Assembly: GCA_020091685.1 (NCBI GenBank)
Contig: CM034595.1
Span: 40,720,232-40,784,231, forward strand
Direction of reading: 5' to 3'
From: Lutjanus erythropterus
Taxonomy: Eukaryota; Chordata; Actinopteri; Lutjaniformes; Lutjanidae
DNA length: 64,000 bases
Positions 25,701-39,229 of this stretch are shown piece by piece; the first letter of the stretch is position 1; every line of letters begins with the position of its first letter. The notes under the pieces are model-generated. The model did not search any database. It was not told the origin of the DNA and saw only the letters and a list, made by a program, of their open reading frames with translations. The translations under genes and the position numbers were made by a program.

Positions 25701-26500
25701 CAGTAATCCTCAGAAGAGTTTGTTCCATAAACCTAAAAAGGGCCGCAGCAGACTGTGTTTTAACTGCGTTTCAGCAGGATTACAGACAGCAGTAACTGCA
25801 GCCTCATTTCCCCCCTGGGACAGTGTGAGGCTGTGTGTGTTTTTTTTTTTATTAAATCAAGATGCTTCACACTCTCACATCCGCTCCGATCGAACCCATG
25901 TTTGCCGAAACTTCTCCCCGTGTTGGATTTGATCATCATCTCACCTGCAGTATCATATGAGCCAGGATCAGCATTTTCAGCGAGGGCGCAGAGGTGAACT
26001 GAGACCAGCAGCAAACTCTGTGTCCTCTCCTCCTGTCATAATGAGGACACACATCACATCGGTTGCAATGTGGCTCAGGAGGAGGAGTAGATCACCATCA
26101 AGGGAGAACCAAGGATTTGACGCTTGGGATTCTGCCAAATGGGCAATTTAATCAGAGGGCATTTTATGCACAGGAAGTATGTCAGTCTCCTTGTTAGGGA
26201 ATGATTTATCTGGACTGTTATATTGGGCAGCTGCTCCAGACCTCAATTGATTGCCTCAGGCATGAAAGTATATGACAAGTCTTTAAATAGTTTCTTTGCT
26301 TTGCATTCATGGCCTCAGTAGATATATGCAGCCATGGAAGTTCTTTGTGTCTACGCAGTGGAGTTGGGTATTGTTTACCAAACTGTCATATTACAGTGTC
26401 CGTGAAAGATAGCGATGGATGATGATATCGTTGCTGGGTGTAAAAGGGTTGGCACCACATGTCCATAACTTACCGGTTGATCCCACTAAGCACAGCACAT

Positions 26501-26900
26501 CTGCACCACAGTTCTGATTCGTCCTTTACATGGCTGCAAGCCCCACCAGCAGCATTTCAGCAGAGGATTTTTTTGCCTGCCTGAGTGTGTTTACTTGCTC
26601 AGATTTTGTTGATTAGGTCTTCTTTCCTTGCTCTTTGTGCTTCTACCATGGATAAGCAGGCTACATGGTTAAATTGTTCTTTTCTGTCTGATCACGAGTC
26701 TGCACAAGGTCTTTTATTTTGAAAATTTTGATGCAGCTTCCATCAAAAATGGGCTTGGCCCTGCTGATGGTATCACAAGCATCGTGTAGAATGGCTGCGA
26801 TTAGCTCCGACTGACGTGGCGCAGCCATAACGTGATGCAGCCGTGCCTGGTGGAATTTAGCCGTCAGTTGTGTTTGCAACATGGGGACGTACTGCAATGA
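26501..26900. repeat. Unclassified repeat-like block
   Basis: It starts with CTGCACCACAGTTCTGATTC, shared with 3578. It contains the 91-residue minus-strand frame at 26661-26936, with the ordered look of a transposon-derived fragment (QARLHHVMAAPRQSELIAAI) but no family recognised. Confidence 0.3.
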
Positions 26901-26984
26901 AAAGCAGCAACACTTTCTTTTTGAAAAGAAAAACATTTTCTATTATATTCAAACAATAATTGGAATTAAGCAACTTTTTTTTCT

Positions 26985-27290
26985 CTAAAGTGTAGTTGTA
27001 TCTATCCATCTAGATAGCTCTACAGCAGAATCTACTGGAACTACTTTTTTCTACTAGAAAGAAAGTAGTTCCTACATGAAACTTCTCACAGCAAGATCTG
27101 TAGTTTATCTTGAGTAACCAGTTCATGACTTCTGGATAGAGAAACTCATTTTGAATTTTTCAAATGAGCACCACAAGTCGAGTGCCATTTTGTGCCATTA
27201 TACAGGAGAGAAGGCAGACATCTCTACAGCTGATATCTCAAAAACTAAAACAACATGATTTTGATTTTGGGGCAAACTGTTACTTTGACA
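26985..27290. repeat. Reverse fragment of the 'AGTTCACCCC' element family
   Basis: CAGCAGAATCTACTGGAACT, GCACCACAAGTCGAGTGCCA, GAAGGCAGACATCTCTACAG and TTTTGGGGCAAACTGTTACT follow the reverse order of the family. The right end is a worn version of the terminal repeat. Confidence 0.5.
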
Positions 27291-29999
27291 GTAAAATATG
27301 CAGGATTGTTTGTAAATGCACCAATAGAAGTTGTCCCCTCCTCCCTCAGCTCAACAAACAACAGAGAGTCTGAGAAACTTACAGACTGAACAGAGTGAGT
27401 TAGCGCCATCAATGAGAACAGCGGTGATGTTCTGAAGCACAAATAAACACACCCACACCTCTACACAACACTGTACTGTGTCTGAATACAGCTGAAGCTG
27501 ATCCTCAGTCTGCTCTGCCAGTGTGTGCGTGTGTATGTGTTTGTGTATGTGTGTTAAACTCCTTCTGCAGCTCTCACAGACAAAGAGAAGAGGAAAGAGA
27601 CTGAGAATGCAATGCAACGGTTACTTGCTACGTTTTTCTAGACTTCCAACCTTAAAACCTGGATGCTGTATTGGCTGGGGGTTACACACAACTGACAAAC
27701 AGACTGAAGCCCAGAAGTGTTCAGAGTAAAGCAAAAGAAAAAAACAGGTAGAGGGCAGGTTCTCTGCAGATAAAGACACCACCACACACACAGGTCAAAA
27801 CTGAGGATTTAGAGGGAATGTTGCATATTATGCCTTCAATTTATCATTATAAAGTAAATGTTGATTGCACAGTGTAATTGGCTATATAATAATGACACCA
27901 TCCTCATTTTGATTGGTTCCCTACAAGCCTTGTTTTCACTATGCAAATCTACATGCCACTGAGCTCGAATTTTCGCGAGAAAATTATGATTCCACTGTAG
28001 ACTAAATTAATGGGAAAATTTACACCTTTTCTCCCATCTGACTTTACTCCACCCTGGTGACAACCCCTGCTAATTACTTGCCTGTGTGAAGCAATAGGCT
28101 AACGTTACTCAAACTGTTATTACTATGCAATGCACATCACTACAAAAGCTTTCAATTTACCTCTTCAGTGAACACGCTTCTTTCTTCTCTCTTATTCTCA
28201 AAGTGGGGTTGATCATTTCTCCACCGGTGTTGTCTTTGTGACAGCAGCACAAACAATAATACCACTTGGAAACACTTGGAGGAGAGCTGAAATGTTGTCC
28301 CCACTTTAAATAATTATATCACCATTACACAAGGGTTTTTAGATGAGTTTTTGCATTCAATAGATCTCCCAAATCTCAGACTTTACTCCCAGCCCTGCAA
28401 GTATCTAACCATTAGCAGTAGCTCAGAAGATATTTGGGGATTTAGGGGTTCATTTGGGCACAAACTCAAGATGTCTAACTCAAAATGTTTGGCCAAGTTT
28501 GTGGTTTAAGTACAGTCAAATCATTTTTGGTTTAATAGGAAAAGCTTTGATCATCTTTTTTCTTTAATTTAGTGAAAGGCCTCTTCTTGTTGAGTCCAGA
28601 AGATCCATTAGGCTTTGTAAATATCATGCAAAAATTGATCAGTATTTCAGTTTCATGTATATCGGTTGCAAAATGAATTCATTTATTCGTTTTGACAAGA
28701 AATTCTCATCACTATTGTTATTTTCAAGGACAAAAATGAGCCCTCAAAATACCATTACTAATATCTTACTTCTTTGAACTGAAAAGAAGGACCCCAGTAT
28801 TGTAAATTTAACTGCATCACCCATTTTTAAAATGAATAAGGAAATAATCAAGGTTTCAGATGGAAACAGCCTTGCAAGCCAACAAGTAACGAATTTTCAT
28901 ACAAAGCACTAAAATTTTCAAGTGAATCAGCCTCTGATTAAATATCCAACCACCATTTATAAAGTGTGATGGATAGCCCTGCTTTCAAGAGTGAACATAC
29001 TTCATATTTCTTGAGTAATTCAATTCAGCATTTGCCCACTGATGACTGTAGCTTGAAAATAATGTTTTAAAAATATCTGTCTTCAAAAAGCCATATGCTG
29101 CTTTCACACTATGTCACTGCAGCTGTGATTTCTTTCCAACTGCAGCACCTTAATTCCAGGCTTAGCCAAAGATGTTGGCGAGCTGTCTGGGAGAAGATGT
29201 ATCTGAGCCTGGAACAATGCACCGCACATCTACCCACCACGTTTTCAGCCTTAACAGACACGAGATTACAGTTATGTTCAGGACTTCTCTTGTTTTTGCA
29301 AAGGATAAATGTCTTAGTTTTCACATCGAGTCGTCCGTGAGTCATGTTGGTTTTCTTTTCATTTGAGTCTCAACCAGACCTGCTTTTGGAGGGTTTGCAC
29401 ATGAAAACATCTATCCGGGGCAGAATCTGCGGTGCGCAGCATGTTTGAACCCGTGCACCCAAGCACTATTCAGGCCACCGCCACAGTCATTCGAAGTCTT
29501 TTTGTAGATGAATAGAAAGATCAGATGTCCACTGAAAGTGGAGAGATGTAGCGAGGGCATGAATGAGGAGTTGAAGCCACTGGCCCGGGGCTTCTGTCAG
29601 CAGCAGCCTTGTGTTATTTGGCCTTGAAAAAAGCATCTTTATATTAGAGGCTTTCTTTCTTGCTGCATGTTTTCTTTCATGCCTTGTTTCCTTTTCCCTT
29701 TCAGCTTTTATTCATCTGTATCCATTGTATGGGCTTCCCGTCCCACATAGTTTTTTTTTCTTTTACAATTTTAATCATCTTCACAATCAGTTGTAAAAGA
29801 ATCGATTCAACAGCTTCAACTATGGAAGATGTTTATATCTGCTGAACTATTCGCTTGAAGAGTTATATAGCAAAGAATAATATGAGTCTGCTTGAGGAGT
29901 TCCATTGCTTGCAACACAAACAGAAGAAAACGACAGATATGATCATCAGTGTAGGTTGAAATCTATTAGATCTGCTTTTAATATTCATATCATGTGTAC

Positions 30000-30290
30000 A
30001 CTGGAGTTTCACCCAAGAAACTGGGGTTTGTGTCCCATGTGAAACCAAAAGTCATGGTTGAATTATTAAATGTTGTTATATGTCATACTTGCTTATTTTA
30101 GCACAAACTACACCTAACCAAGGAATTATGGTGCTTAAAGCCAACCAAATAGTTTAGTGTGCCTAAATCTAAACCAAACAGCTGTGTTAACCACTTACGT
30201 CATGTACATAACAGTCTCTCCAGTGATCATGTTGTTTTGGGACTCACAGATTATCTGCCTATTCTGTCGTTTAGGCTTGAAGACATGTTT
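30000..30290 (+). repeat. 'TTCACCCAAGAAACTGGGG' dispersed repeat, second long copy
   Basis: Shares TGGGGTTTGTGTCC, GTGAAACCAAAAGTCA, CACCTAACCAAGG and TTGTTTTGGGACTCAC with 16925-17215 in the same order and orientation. Confidence 0.65.
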
Positions 30291-31483
30291 GGCAGGAGGT
30301 GTGTCACAGCAAGGTCACATAAAAAAAAAACAGAGCAATTTACAGACAAATTTACAGAAAAGGGGCCTGATACTGACAGGCATGTAATGGCCGGAAAACT
30401 ATGGCAAGGGAGCAACATTGAAAATTTGACAGGGAAAGTGGCTGGTATGTATACTTGCACTAAATGAGGGAACAATGAATAGGTATGGTGGGTTAGAATT
30501 AGACAGGTTGATTGCCAAGGTGGACAGGTTTGGATTGACAAGGTCCGGAAAGATGGAAGGGCTAAGGGAACATTAGCCCCATTTGGGGCAGTCCTGTATG
30601 CCTTTTTTAGAAAACCTTAGGGAAGCTTTGCCTGCTTTTCCCATAGATTACCTGTATGTGTGTATGTGATGTTGTTTTCCTATATCCTTGCCTTTAAAAG
30701 TGATGAGGATTGATTTCCGTTAGGTGGCGCTCTTGTTGTTGCACATCTGTCAACTCAATGTCTGTTGAGTCATCAGGGCTCAGCGCAAGGCGAGGTTATT
30801 TATACCTTGCTAACACAGAGGTAATTGCTTCATTTAGTGCTTCACATATGGCAAAGAAATGCATTTAATAACACAGCAAAAATGGGTCAGTATGCTTCAG
30901 ACAGAGTGCTTTGTCGAATCATCGAACAGCATTTGAAGCCGCCTCCCTCCACACCTTTCCAGTGTCAGAACTGGTTACTCCAATAACACCCTCTACACAC
31001 GGTGAATGGCCAGGTATGTGGGGGGTTTGAAAGCAAAGCTGGGTTTGAACTTCTTTCTGTATGAGCAACTGAATGCAACACCATGGAAGCCTTCAAGGAC
31101 AGACTGCAGAAAAATGCGTCCTTAGCCTAATTTGTACGATTTCATCTGGATTACAAAGCCATGCAAATTGCAGAGCATCATTGAAGTGAGAAAGGGAGGT
31201 GGTGTGATGCAGCCAGGAGATTTAACAGGCTTTTTGCTCGACCAGTAAAGGTAGAAGGTATTAACGCTCAAGCCTTTGGAAATGGTTGGACAACACAAAA
31301 TATATAGTCCTTCTCAAGCACACTGAACTCCTTAACAACCTACCCATTTCCTCTTCTATTCATTCCAAATAAACTGCTCTTGCCGCCACTGGAAACATCA
31401 CTTCCCCTCCAGCAGAGGAGAGCATCAAATGTGAAAGCCACCATTAACTGGCTGCATGTTCAATAATAAGTCAATTTCTGCGT

Positions 31484-31585
31484 GTCCATTTTCTATTTCC
31501 ATTTAGCCAAGGTCGTGGGGGCCGGAGCCTATTTCACATGCATTGGAAAAGAAGCAGGGTCCCTGGAGAGGTGGTCAGTCCTTCA
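31484..31585. repeat. 'CCATTTTCTATTTCC...GGGGCCGGAGCC' dispersed repeat
   Basis: GTCCATTTTCTATTTCCATT, then GGTCGTGGGGGCCGGAGCCT, then AGCAGGGTCCCTGGAGAGGT match the order of a widespread fish repeat ('cattttctataccgctta ... gcgggggctggagcct ... ggtacaccctggacagg'). Confidence 0.55.
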
Positions 31586-32344
31586 CTGGGCTCCAATGAT
31601 AAATTATCAAAAGAATAAAGAAAATTAATTGATAGGATGATGTTACAGTTATGCAGCCAGGTGGCATAGAAAGGACGAGGAGAAGCAGTCAGATGATCAG
31701 GTCAAAGAATCTTCTGTCCAACGCCAACGGCTCCTGTTGGATGGTCGAAGTGTGAGCACAGTAACATTTCCCTCCAGATGCATCAAACTCTCTCTGTGAA
31801 AGGACAAAGCTCCAAGACTGTTATCACCAGAAACACTGACAGCGGTGGTAATTTGTTCAAAAGCCTGGAACGATCCGGTGTCCGAGCATTCTTGACAAGT
31901 GACCTCTTGCTGTTGTGACATTGTCCTCTCTCAAAGGCAGGAGTAGTGTGACATTGTTATACCACCACTATACCTCAAGTCTTTTCTCCCCACATAGGCT
32001 AGATGATGTTGTGTGCTGTACAGATGGGATAGTCCTTTAAAGGTAGATTCCACAGCACTTCAATCACTTGTAATGGACAGTTTAAAAAAAATTGGAAGCA
32101 GTAGAACCCTGGATATCGTCTTTTTTATTGCAGGCATTATTCTTCCTTGTCCACACTAACATTACCAACAATGCAGCTCAACTGCTGATAGTTTGGTTAT
32201 AAATTAAAAAGTTAATGCTCTTTCCTTTTAACCATAAAGGTGATTGTTTCTCAACATAAATCAATCAATTTCAGTTGCCCAAACTTTTTGGACCACATGT
32301 GGGTTGGTTTGGAAGGTACTGACAAATGACATATTTAGTAAAAG

Positions 32345-32950
32345 AGGTGGGACCAAGTCACTGATTCACAAGTCACAAGTAAGTCTCAAGTCACAAGTTA
32401 AATCCTAAGTCAAGACAGGCAAGTCCAGACTCAAGCCCCAAGTCAAGACTGACAAGTTCCAAGTTAAATCTTAAGACCTAAACTATGATTTGAGCCATTT
32501 TAACAACAGAGTCTTGCCTTATTGTCCTCAAATGTTGAAGAAGTTGGAAGTTTTTGTGTCTCTGCCTGTAATTTAAACCTGTGTGTTTTGCATTCTGATG
32601 TTAATATTTTGTTGGACACAGACAAAATTATCTTTGGTATAATCTTTTCCAACTGAAGCTCAGTATAGTAAAGTTAGTTCTTCATTGTTCTGTCCTGCAA
32701 CTTGATTGGATTCTGTTGGATTGGTTCCAACAGAGTGGATCTGGGAAATTAAGTGCCGGCTTGCTGGGAATGAGTGGCATTAATGTTAGTTTATTCAGGA
32801 AATGAAGGGAAATTAATTGATTGGTGGCACCCTTTAACATTTAACTTTTTTTTTACTTTTTAATCTTTGGGTGTGGGGGAAGGTGTGAAGTATTTTCAAG
32901 CCAGACGGCTCAAATCCAAGTGTCCAAAAATTAAAAGAAATAAATGCATC
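32345..32950 (+). repeat. AAGTC-rich dispersed element, copy 1
   Basis: CAAGTC and related motifs recur at the left end (32355-32460) and weakly at the right (32895-32925). The body matches the reverse complement of 53755-54400 along most of its length, with shared landmarks such as CTCAAATGTTGA, TTGATTGGATTCTGTTGGAT and ACTTTTTAATC. About 600 bases with AAGTC motifs at both ends suggests a non-autonomous DNA element. Class not determined. Confidence 0.7.
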
Positions 32951-33494
32951 TGTACTTCTACTATCTGTACATCCTTCAGCAACAAACTAATGGTTGTTCA
33001 AAGACACATGAACAGCAGTGGACACGTGGCTGTGGGGAATCGAGTCTATAACCTGCCAGTAACAGGAAGCCTCCAATCCCCTCCCACACATGTACAGAAC
33101 TGGCTCCCTTTTTCGCCTTTGCACAACTCTGGCTGGCTCAGGCTCAGTGGGAAACCAGGTGGGATTGCTGATCGGCCCCGTCAGATTAGCATGCGGGCCG
33201 GTAAGTGTGCCAAAGAGGAAAAGCTCCACCTGCACACTAGTGAGGGGAGATTATGGAGTTGATCGCTTTTCTGTGAAATATTACAATAGTGATTTCTTTC
33301 CTCTTTTGTTCAAGAGCTTACGTCATGTCCTCTTAACCTGCAGAATTGAAAATTTGTAGAGCCACAAATAACCCCCTGGACAACTTTCTTTGATACATTT
33401 TTAGTAGAAAAACTCGGTTTACAGATGTTTTTGTGACACAGAGACTCGGTCAAAGGTCCAAAGCACAATAGCAAAGGACATTAAAGCAGAGTGC

Positions 33495-33840
33495 AATTTT
33501 ACTTTTCTTTTTTTAAACTTTGTACTTTTCCTACATTCTTGTTTTCCTACTTGTTTCTCCTGAATGTTCTTTTTCTGTCTTTCATCTACATATTGCTTCC
33601 CTTGGCTCCCTTTTCTCCTCCTTTTCTCCTCCTTTTCTCCGTCTTTTCCCACATTTCCCCCTGATTGCTTCTCTCATTACTGCCTGCTCTCTCGACTTTT
33701 TTCTCTTTGTTTCCCTCCCTTTTCCACCTTCTTGCCATTATTCTTCTTTTTCTCTTTATTTCTGTCTGTCCCTCCTTTTTCTCCATTTTGGTTTTGGCCT
33801 TTTTCACCTTCTTGCTTTTCCCTCCTTACTCTTCTACCAA
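33495..33840 (+). repeat. Polypyrimidine tract of about 345 bp
   Basis: Nearly all bases are C or T on the + strand for about 345 bases, with CCTTTTCTCCT repeated three times near 33608-33640. Open frames on both strands here are low-complexity. Such tracts can form triplex DNA; that is known of the sequence type, not shown here. Confidence 0.8.
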
Positions 33841-34399
33841 CCCTGTCTCCAAGAAATTATGCTTGTTTATTACTAAATTGTTTCATGATTACATTGTGGT
33901 GACATCATCATTTCTGCCTGGATTATGTTTACAGACAATGTGTCATTAAAACAATTACATTTATGTAATGCACTTGATTCACAGGGAGGTGATTGGGGTG
34001 AGTGGCGGGTGCACAAAGTACAGTACTTGCACAAAAGTCCTGGGTCACATCCAGTCCATAGACAGTATATTAGTGGACAGCAGCGGACCACTGTTCTGAC
34101 GTGGTCACTTAAATATGTTTCTGAGAATATTTTAAGTGACAGATTGGCAATGAAGAAACAGATCCATATTTGATCAATACTGTCTAGTTGGACAGTTTGA
34201 TTTGAGTTTGGTGAGCCCTGTGTGTTGCACTGGATGAACTCACTGAGAACAACCTGTCAGTCTAATGATAACCCCGCCCTAAAACACAACCATTTTTATC
34301 ATCTATTTTAATGTAAATAGTACCAGAATTACAAAGAGAACATCATGCTGTATTGAAGACTTGAAAGTAGCAACTGTTTGGCATGAGGAATATATGATT

Positions 34400-34455
34400 T
34401 TGGTTTAGGCAACAAAAAGACTTTGGTTAAGGCTAGGGAACATAAAATGCCCTCT
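34400..34455 (-). repeat. Short reverse fragment of the same dispersed repeat
   Basis: GGTTTAGGCAACAAAAAGAC followed by TTTGGTTAAGGCTAGGG matches the family's reverse-strand start. Confidence 0.4.
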
Positions 34456-35329
34456 ATGCTGCCGTTTCAATGGACAAAAGAGGGCTTCAAAAGGTTAAAT
34501 AGTTTAGTTCGGTGTGTTTTTATTACATAAGTCACATAATAAGACAATTTTAATCTAAACCAGGGATTGGAACTGTTTCACCATAAATGCACCACATCTT
34601 TCAGCGCGCTGGTGCCCCACCACATACAGGAGGTGCCCTTTTTATTTTTTTTTGCCCCTGGCTCTCTGATAGCCTCAGTCCGCCACTGTTCGGGGAAGGT
34701 AATTTTGGTTAAATATTAATAGAATATCTAATGTCTGAAGTCGCTCCTGACTGTTAAATAATGCTGTAGTCACTACGACTAGATAGTGTATTACAAGATC
34801 GCCTAATCTGGCAGAAAACGAATCAACATTTTTGTAACTTGCAGGTACGTTAATTGATGACATTTCCTCATTACGTTAAGCATCATTTGAAATAAGTTTT
34901 CCTCAAAACGTGTTTGCTGTTGCAAATTTGTTATATAGAAATGTAATTTTCTCCCTTTTGTCCGATTGCTTTCCCCTCATTTCTCATTATTATTATTCTC
35001 CCCCTTGCACTCCATTTTCGCCTAATTTCATTCTCCTTTGTTATTTTCAATTATCTAAGAAATGAGCTCCACCCTTCTGCTTCATGTATCTTTACTGATG
35101 ATTATTTTAACAATATTACTTGTTTCCTTTTGCTTAAGTAAAGACTTCTTCTATAAAAGAAACATAAGACCACATGTTTGATATCACTCAACATCCAGTG
35201 AAATACCAACAGTGTCCTGTCCCACATTCTATGATCAGTTGATTGCAGTTGAAATCAGTCAGTATGTAAGTTGCCCTGATGTTATTTGATCGGTGTTTGA
35301 CCCGTTCCAGGTTAAGAGCCCTCTGTCTC

Positions 35330-35600
35330 CCATCACTCAGCTCCTCTTTAATGCGTGACCTCCCCTCATCCCTCTGATGTACGCCGATGGATCCGACGCA
35401 TCACCGCGGTTAGCTGAGACGACCTAATTTGTCACATCGCATAGGCACTGCACTGAGACTAATTCCCTTCCCTCATTTATTTGTGCTATTATTAATATTG
35501 CAGACGGCGCACTTTGCGTGACGTCGCGCAGAGTCTTAACTCTCTCCTCGTCAGAATGAGGAATTACAGCAGAGTGCTTTACCCAACACGCAGTCTGGAA
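35330..35600. promoter_or_regulatory. Non-repetitive candidate regulatory block with a CRE-like site
   Basis: GC-richer, repeat-free sequence among repeats, with TGACGTCG (about 35519-35526), a near-CRE palindrome. It may be a conserved non-coding element. Without an alignment this is only a hint. Confidence 0.2.
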
Positions 35601-37249
35601 CAAGACCCATGTGAGTGGATCTGTCACTGTGACCCACTTCCAACACACATTTACATGGGTGTAAATACTCAAACACACCAATACTTAATGCATCTGTCCC
35701 TCTTTCTTTCTCTATCGTTCTCTTACAGACATGTTTCACTTTTGCCCTCTAGTTTCATTTTAACCATCTTTTGCATGTGCATTTGATGGAAATATACGTG
35801 AGTTATCAAATTAAATGACAAGAAAAGCAATAGAAAGAGAACAGAAAGAGAAACAATGATAAATCGCAGGTAAAATCAATGCAAGTGACATCAAAATGCA
35901 TACAGCAACAGGTAACAGCAACAAAAGAAAAGAGAAAAAAACACCCACACTCCAAAGTAATGGACAAACCTTGCATATACAGTGCCTCCCACACACAGTC
36001 CACAAACACAGATAGCATGCACTGTAGCTAATCATAAGCCAGAGAAAATAGAAATATTTTCAGGTCACTTCTGAATGTGGACTCTGTCGTGACAGACCTC
36101 GTGTCATCAGGCAGTTTATCCTTCAGAAGAAACTTAACCATTTCAAAATAGAGCCACAACAATCCTCAACATTCAGAGGAAATGAATCTGTTTCAATGTG
36201 TAGGCACTGAGGCAAACAATTAATATAATCCTGTTTGTCACAGACACAAGCTCGCTGCCACACTCACACACACACACTTTTCTTTATCTCTGCCCCCCAC
36301 AAGCCAATTTCAACTGTGCAAACAGGCAAACACACCCTTCCTCGGTGATATTAGTATTCATGGGTCTGTATTTTCCTCACAGCTTTTTGAAAATATTAGC
36401 AAATTTAAAGTGCCTGCTTGACCTCGACACAACGTGTGAAATGTTCTGCAATGAGCACAAATATTATGTAATGTACATGAATTATGTGAGCATTCCTCCA
36501 CCGAAAACTGGATTATGTGATAACAACAGATGCTCAATCGTCACCTGTCCCTCATTGTGTCATTTACCAAGTTACCTAATAATTAAGTTAAAAAATGGGG
36601 CAATTTGAAAATGTAACCCAATAATCATCATTTTATTCCACCACCTGTTTCTGAGACAAAACTGTGTTTTTCTTCCCCCCTGCAGCTTTTACAGTTGCAG
36701 TACAGTGCATTTACAGTATTACCAAAATGAGAGATTTTGTTTGCAAAAAGCTCCCACAAAAAAATTAAAAAAAGAGGAAACTAAACAACACATAGTAAAA
36801 AAAAAGCTGAGAAAACCTTCAAGGCAATTGCCTTCAGTAGACTTTTGAGTTTTGAATCAAGTTTTGAAATAAAATTAGTTCAGAAATAAATGAAACAAGT
36901 TGTGTCAACCCACCCAAAAATATTGCATTTCAAAAAATTACTGAGCTGTGAACCTGATTTGTCAGTGTTTAAAAATTAAATGATTTAAAAGTTAAACATT
37001 ATTCATTTTAACTTCAATAAGCTGCGCCAACGAAAAGTAGATTTTGTCAAAACATCTGGTCAAATTACCAGCCTAATAATAACCTGAACATAATTAATAA
37101 ATTAATGATATAAATTAAACCAAATAAAATAAAGTTAATAAGTTAACCTGGGTTCAGGAGCAGGACCCACCTCAACCACACCTGTACTCACCTGTCCATC
37201 TTACTTATTTCTGGTCAACCCATCCTACTCTGTTTGTGTCAGGTTTTGC

Positions 37250-37520
37250 AACACACCCTCCCTTCCCCTTCCCTTTATTCATTCACCTTCCTGCCCCTTT
37301 CCTCTTTTTGCTCATCCCTAACAACATCCCTTCATCCTCTTCCCTCCTTCTCTCATCCCTTTCTATTTAATCCAGTATATACCTCATCCACATCTCATTC
37401 TAGGAACCATCCTTGGGCCTGTAATCAGCTCAGGTGCCGGAGATGGAAGCCCCATGCTGACTCTTCCTCCTCCCAGCCTCCCTACCTAACTTCTTCCACC
37501 CCTCCCCTCTACATTGATTC
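37250..37520 (+). repeat. Second pyrimidine-rich block
   Basis: C- and T-rich (TTCCCCTTCCCTTTATTC, CCTCCTTCTCTCATCCC and CTTCCTCCTCCCAGCCTCCC) but interrupted by mixed sequence at 37400-37460. A second strongly strand-biased block, about 3.4 kb from the first. Confidence 0.6.
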
Positions 37521-38504
37521 GTCAGTCCATATCCTATACATTCTGAATTTACACTGAACCTTTAATTGAAATGTCGGTGAAGATTCTCAGTCATCAGGGT
37601 CATGGTATTCTCTAGAATAGCTCAGCTAGCTCAGAACAGCTGAGCTAAGAAATATGGCGTCTTGGGAACAAAGTTAGAGGACTAACTAGCAAAAAGTTGG
37701 GAGCATTTTGCAATTTAGGTCCAATGATAAAAGTAAGAGTGCAACCTACTGATTTGTCAGAGAAGTGGAGCGTGTTGAGCAAGTGTGAGAGAGAATGAGT
37801 GGCAGACTGATTATACTGTCTGTGGTGGCAGAGTGACGGTGAACATGCACTGAGTGAAATTTCAGTGAAGTTGTCGGACTGGCAGTAAACATACAGTTAA
37901 AGTTTGAGTTTGTCAGTGAATAAAATCTGCATCTTCTGATCACCAAAGCGAAGCTCCAGAGTGTGTTGTTTTGCATCACAATGATGATCAGCTCCGCTTA
38001 TGTTTAGGTAGAACTATCAGCAGTTGAGTTGAGCCATTTTACAAAAGTACTGTCATAATACCCTATAACCTGGTACCTCTGAACAAAGTGCTGTGTTCAT
38101 CCTGAGGGGGTCTTGCTAGCGTTAGCTGTCCCTCTTGTGTGGATGTAGATGTGGTGATATCATAACATTTGAGCCTGGTTTGTCACAGTCCACCATGTTC
38201 CACAGTTAAACTTCTCACTTTTTTGCTGTTGTATCTGCAACAGACTCATCTTACTGTGGGAAGAGTTATGCTCTCCCTTGCATTTTAAACATTCTGTTGA
38301 ACATAGATCGGCGCTGACATGATCTTGTTTACAAGGCCTTTTCCTGATAAACCCAAAGGGGAAAGACCAGGGGACTTTTGTTTTCCAGCTATGCAACCGA
38401 CAGCTGCTCTGCCAGCAAACCTTTTAATATTTGCTGCTTGCATGCAGCAGGTCTCAGGGGCCGTCACACTGCAGCAGGTGCCAGAAGCTCATAAAAAAAA
38501 AAAG

Positions 38505-38506
<2 letters not shown>

Positions 38507-38546
<40 letters not shown>
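38507..38546 (+). repeat. (AC)20 microsatellite
   Basis: Twenty perfect AC units after an A-rich start. The histidine/threonine open frames here are artefacts. Confidence 0.9.
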
Positions 38547-38547
<1 letters not shown>

Positions 38548-39229
38548 AACTCCACCACCGCTACACATCCAAACACACTTTCAACAATTGGAGTTCACAC
38601 AGTCACACAAAAAACACACAAAAGTGAAAAGACACAAGCTCACGGTCTGTGATCCCCGCGCTGTTGTTCTGTTCCAGCCGCTTTAATTGGGGATTTGAGC
38701 CAGGCTCTTGTCTTTCTCACTGTGACGAGTTAAAAATAGCTCTTTGACAAGTGTCAGAAAACCCAGCCGGGATCAGACTGTGCATTCTCTGTCAGATGGG
38801 CTGGTCGGCACAGGGATTCACGCTCATGGCCTCCAAACTCAGAATGAAACAAAGGCTGTCGACCTGAAGCTCATGTTAGGTCATGTTCCATTTTCATGTA
38901 CCTGTTGAAAGAAAGAAGTTTTCACTTAAAATCTTCAGCTCCGTAATTGTCTGTCACAGTTTTTCCACATCTTGCTGCAGGTCTCCGAGGCAGTGTTGAG
39001 GAACGGCAGATAAGGTGATACTTAAAAGAGCCGAGCTCAAAGAGACAGTTCCTTTTCAAAGCTAATGAAGCCATTATGCAGGCAAGAAGAAGAGTTCAAG
39101 TCAATTGAGAATTATTGCCTCCTCTTCGCTTCTGGCCTTGTTACAGCACGATAGTAATACTTGTGCGTCACTGTTCACTGGAGCACTTTGTTGAATATGA
39201 TCCTGAGCAGAAATGCTCGTGTTTAACAG

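Larger units (their letters stand above)
27291..32344. other. Gene-poor DNA in the putative lingo4 first intron
   Basis: Apart from the repeats at 30000-30290 and 31484-31585 nothing is recognised. 28000-29000 is plain AT-rich sequence. Short frames around 27245-27729, 29095-29366 and 31697-31921 match no family. Confidence 0.5.
34456..39229. other. Gene-poor DNA with simple repeats
   Basis: Holds the 35.4 kb candidate regulatory block, a possible dispersed repeat at 35800-36200, AT-rich DNA at 36600-37200, the pyrimidine-rich block and the AC microsatellite. 38640-39010 is repeat-free and could be another conserved non-coding element. No exon recognised. Confidence 0.45.

Noticed and set aside
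31697..31921. 74-residue minus-strand frame starting MSQQQEVTCQEC
   Set aside because: Plausible-looking but no family match, no promoter or splice signals seen.
33520..33949. Overlapping frames of about 90-118 residues rich in Phe, Leu and Ser
   Set aside because: They are translations of the polypyrimidine tract.
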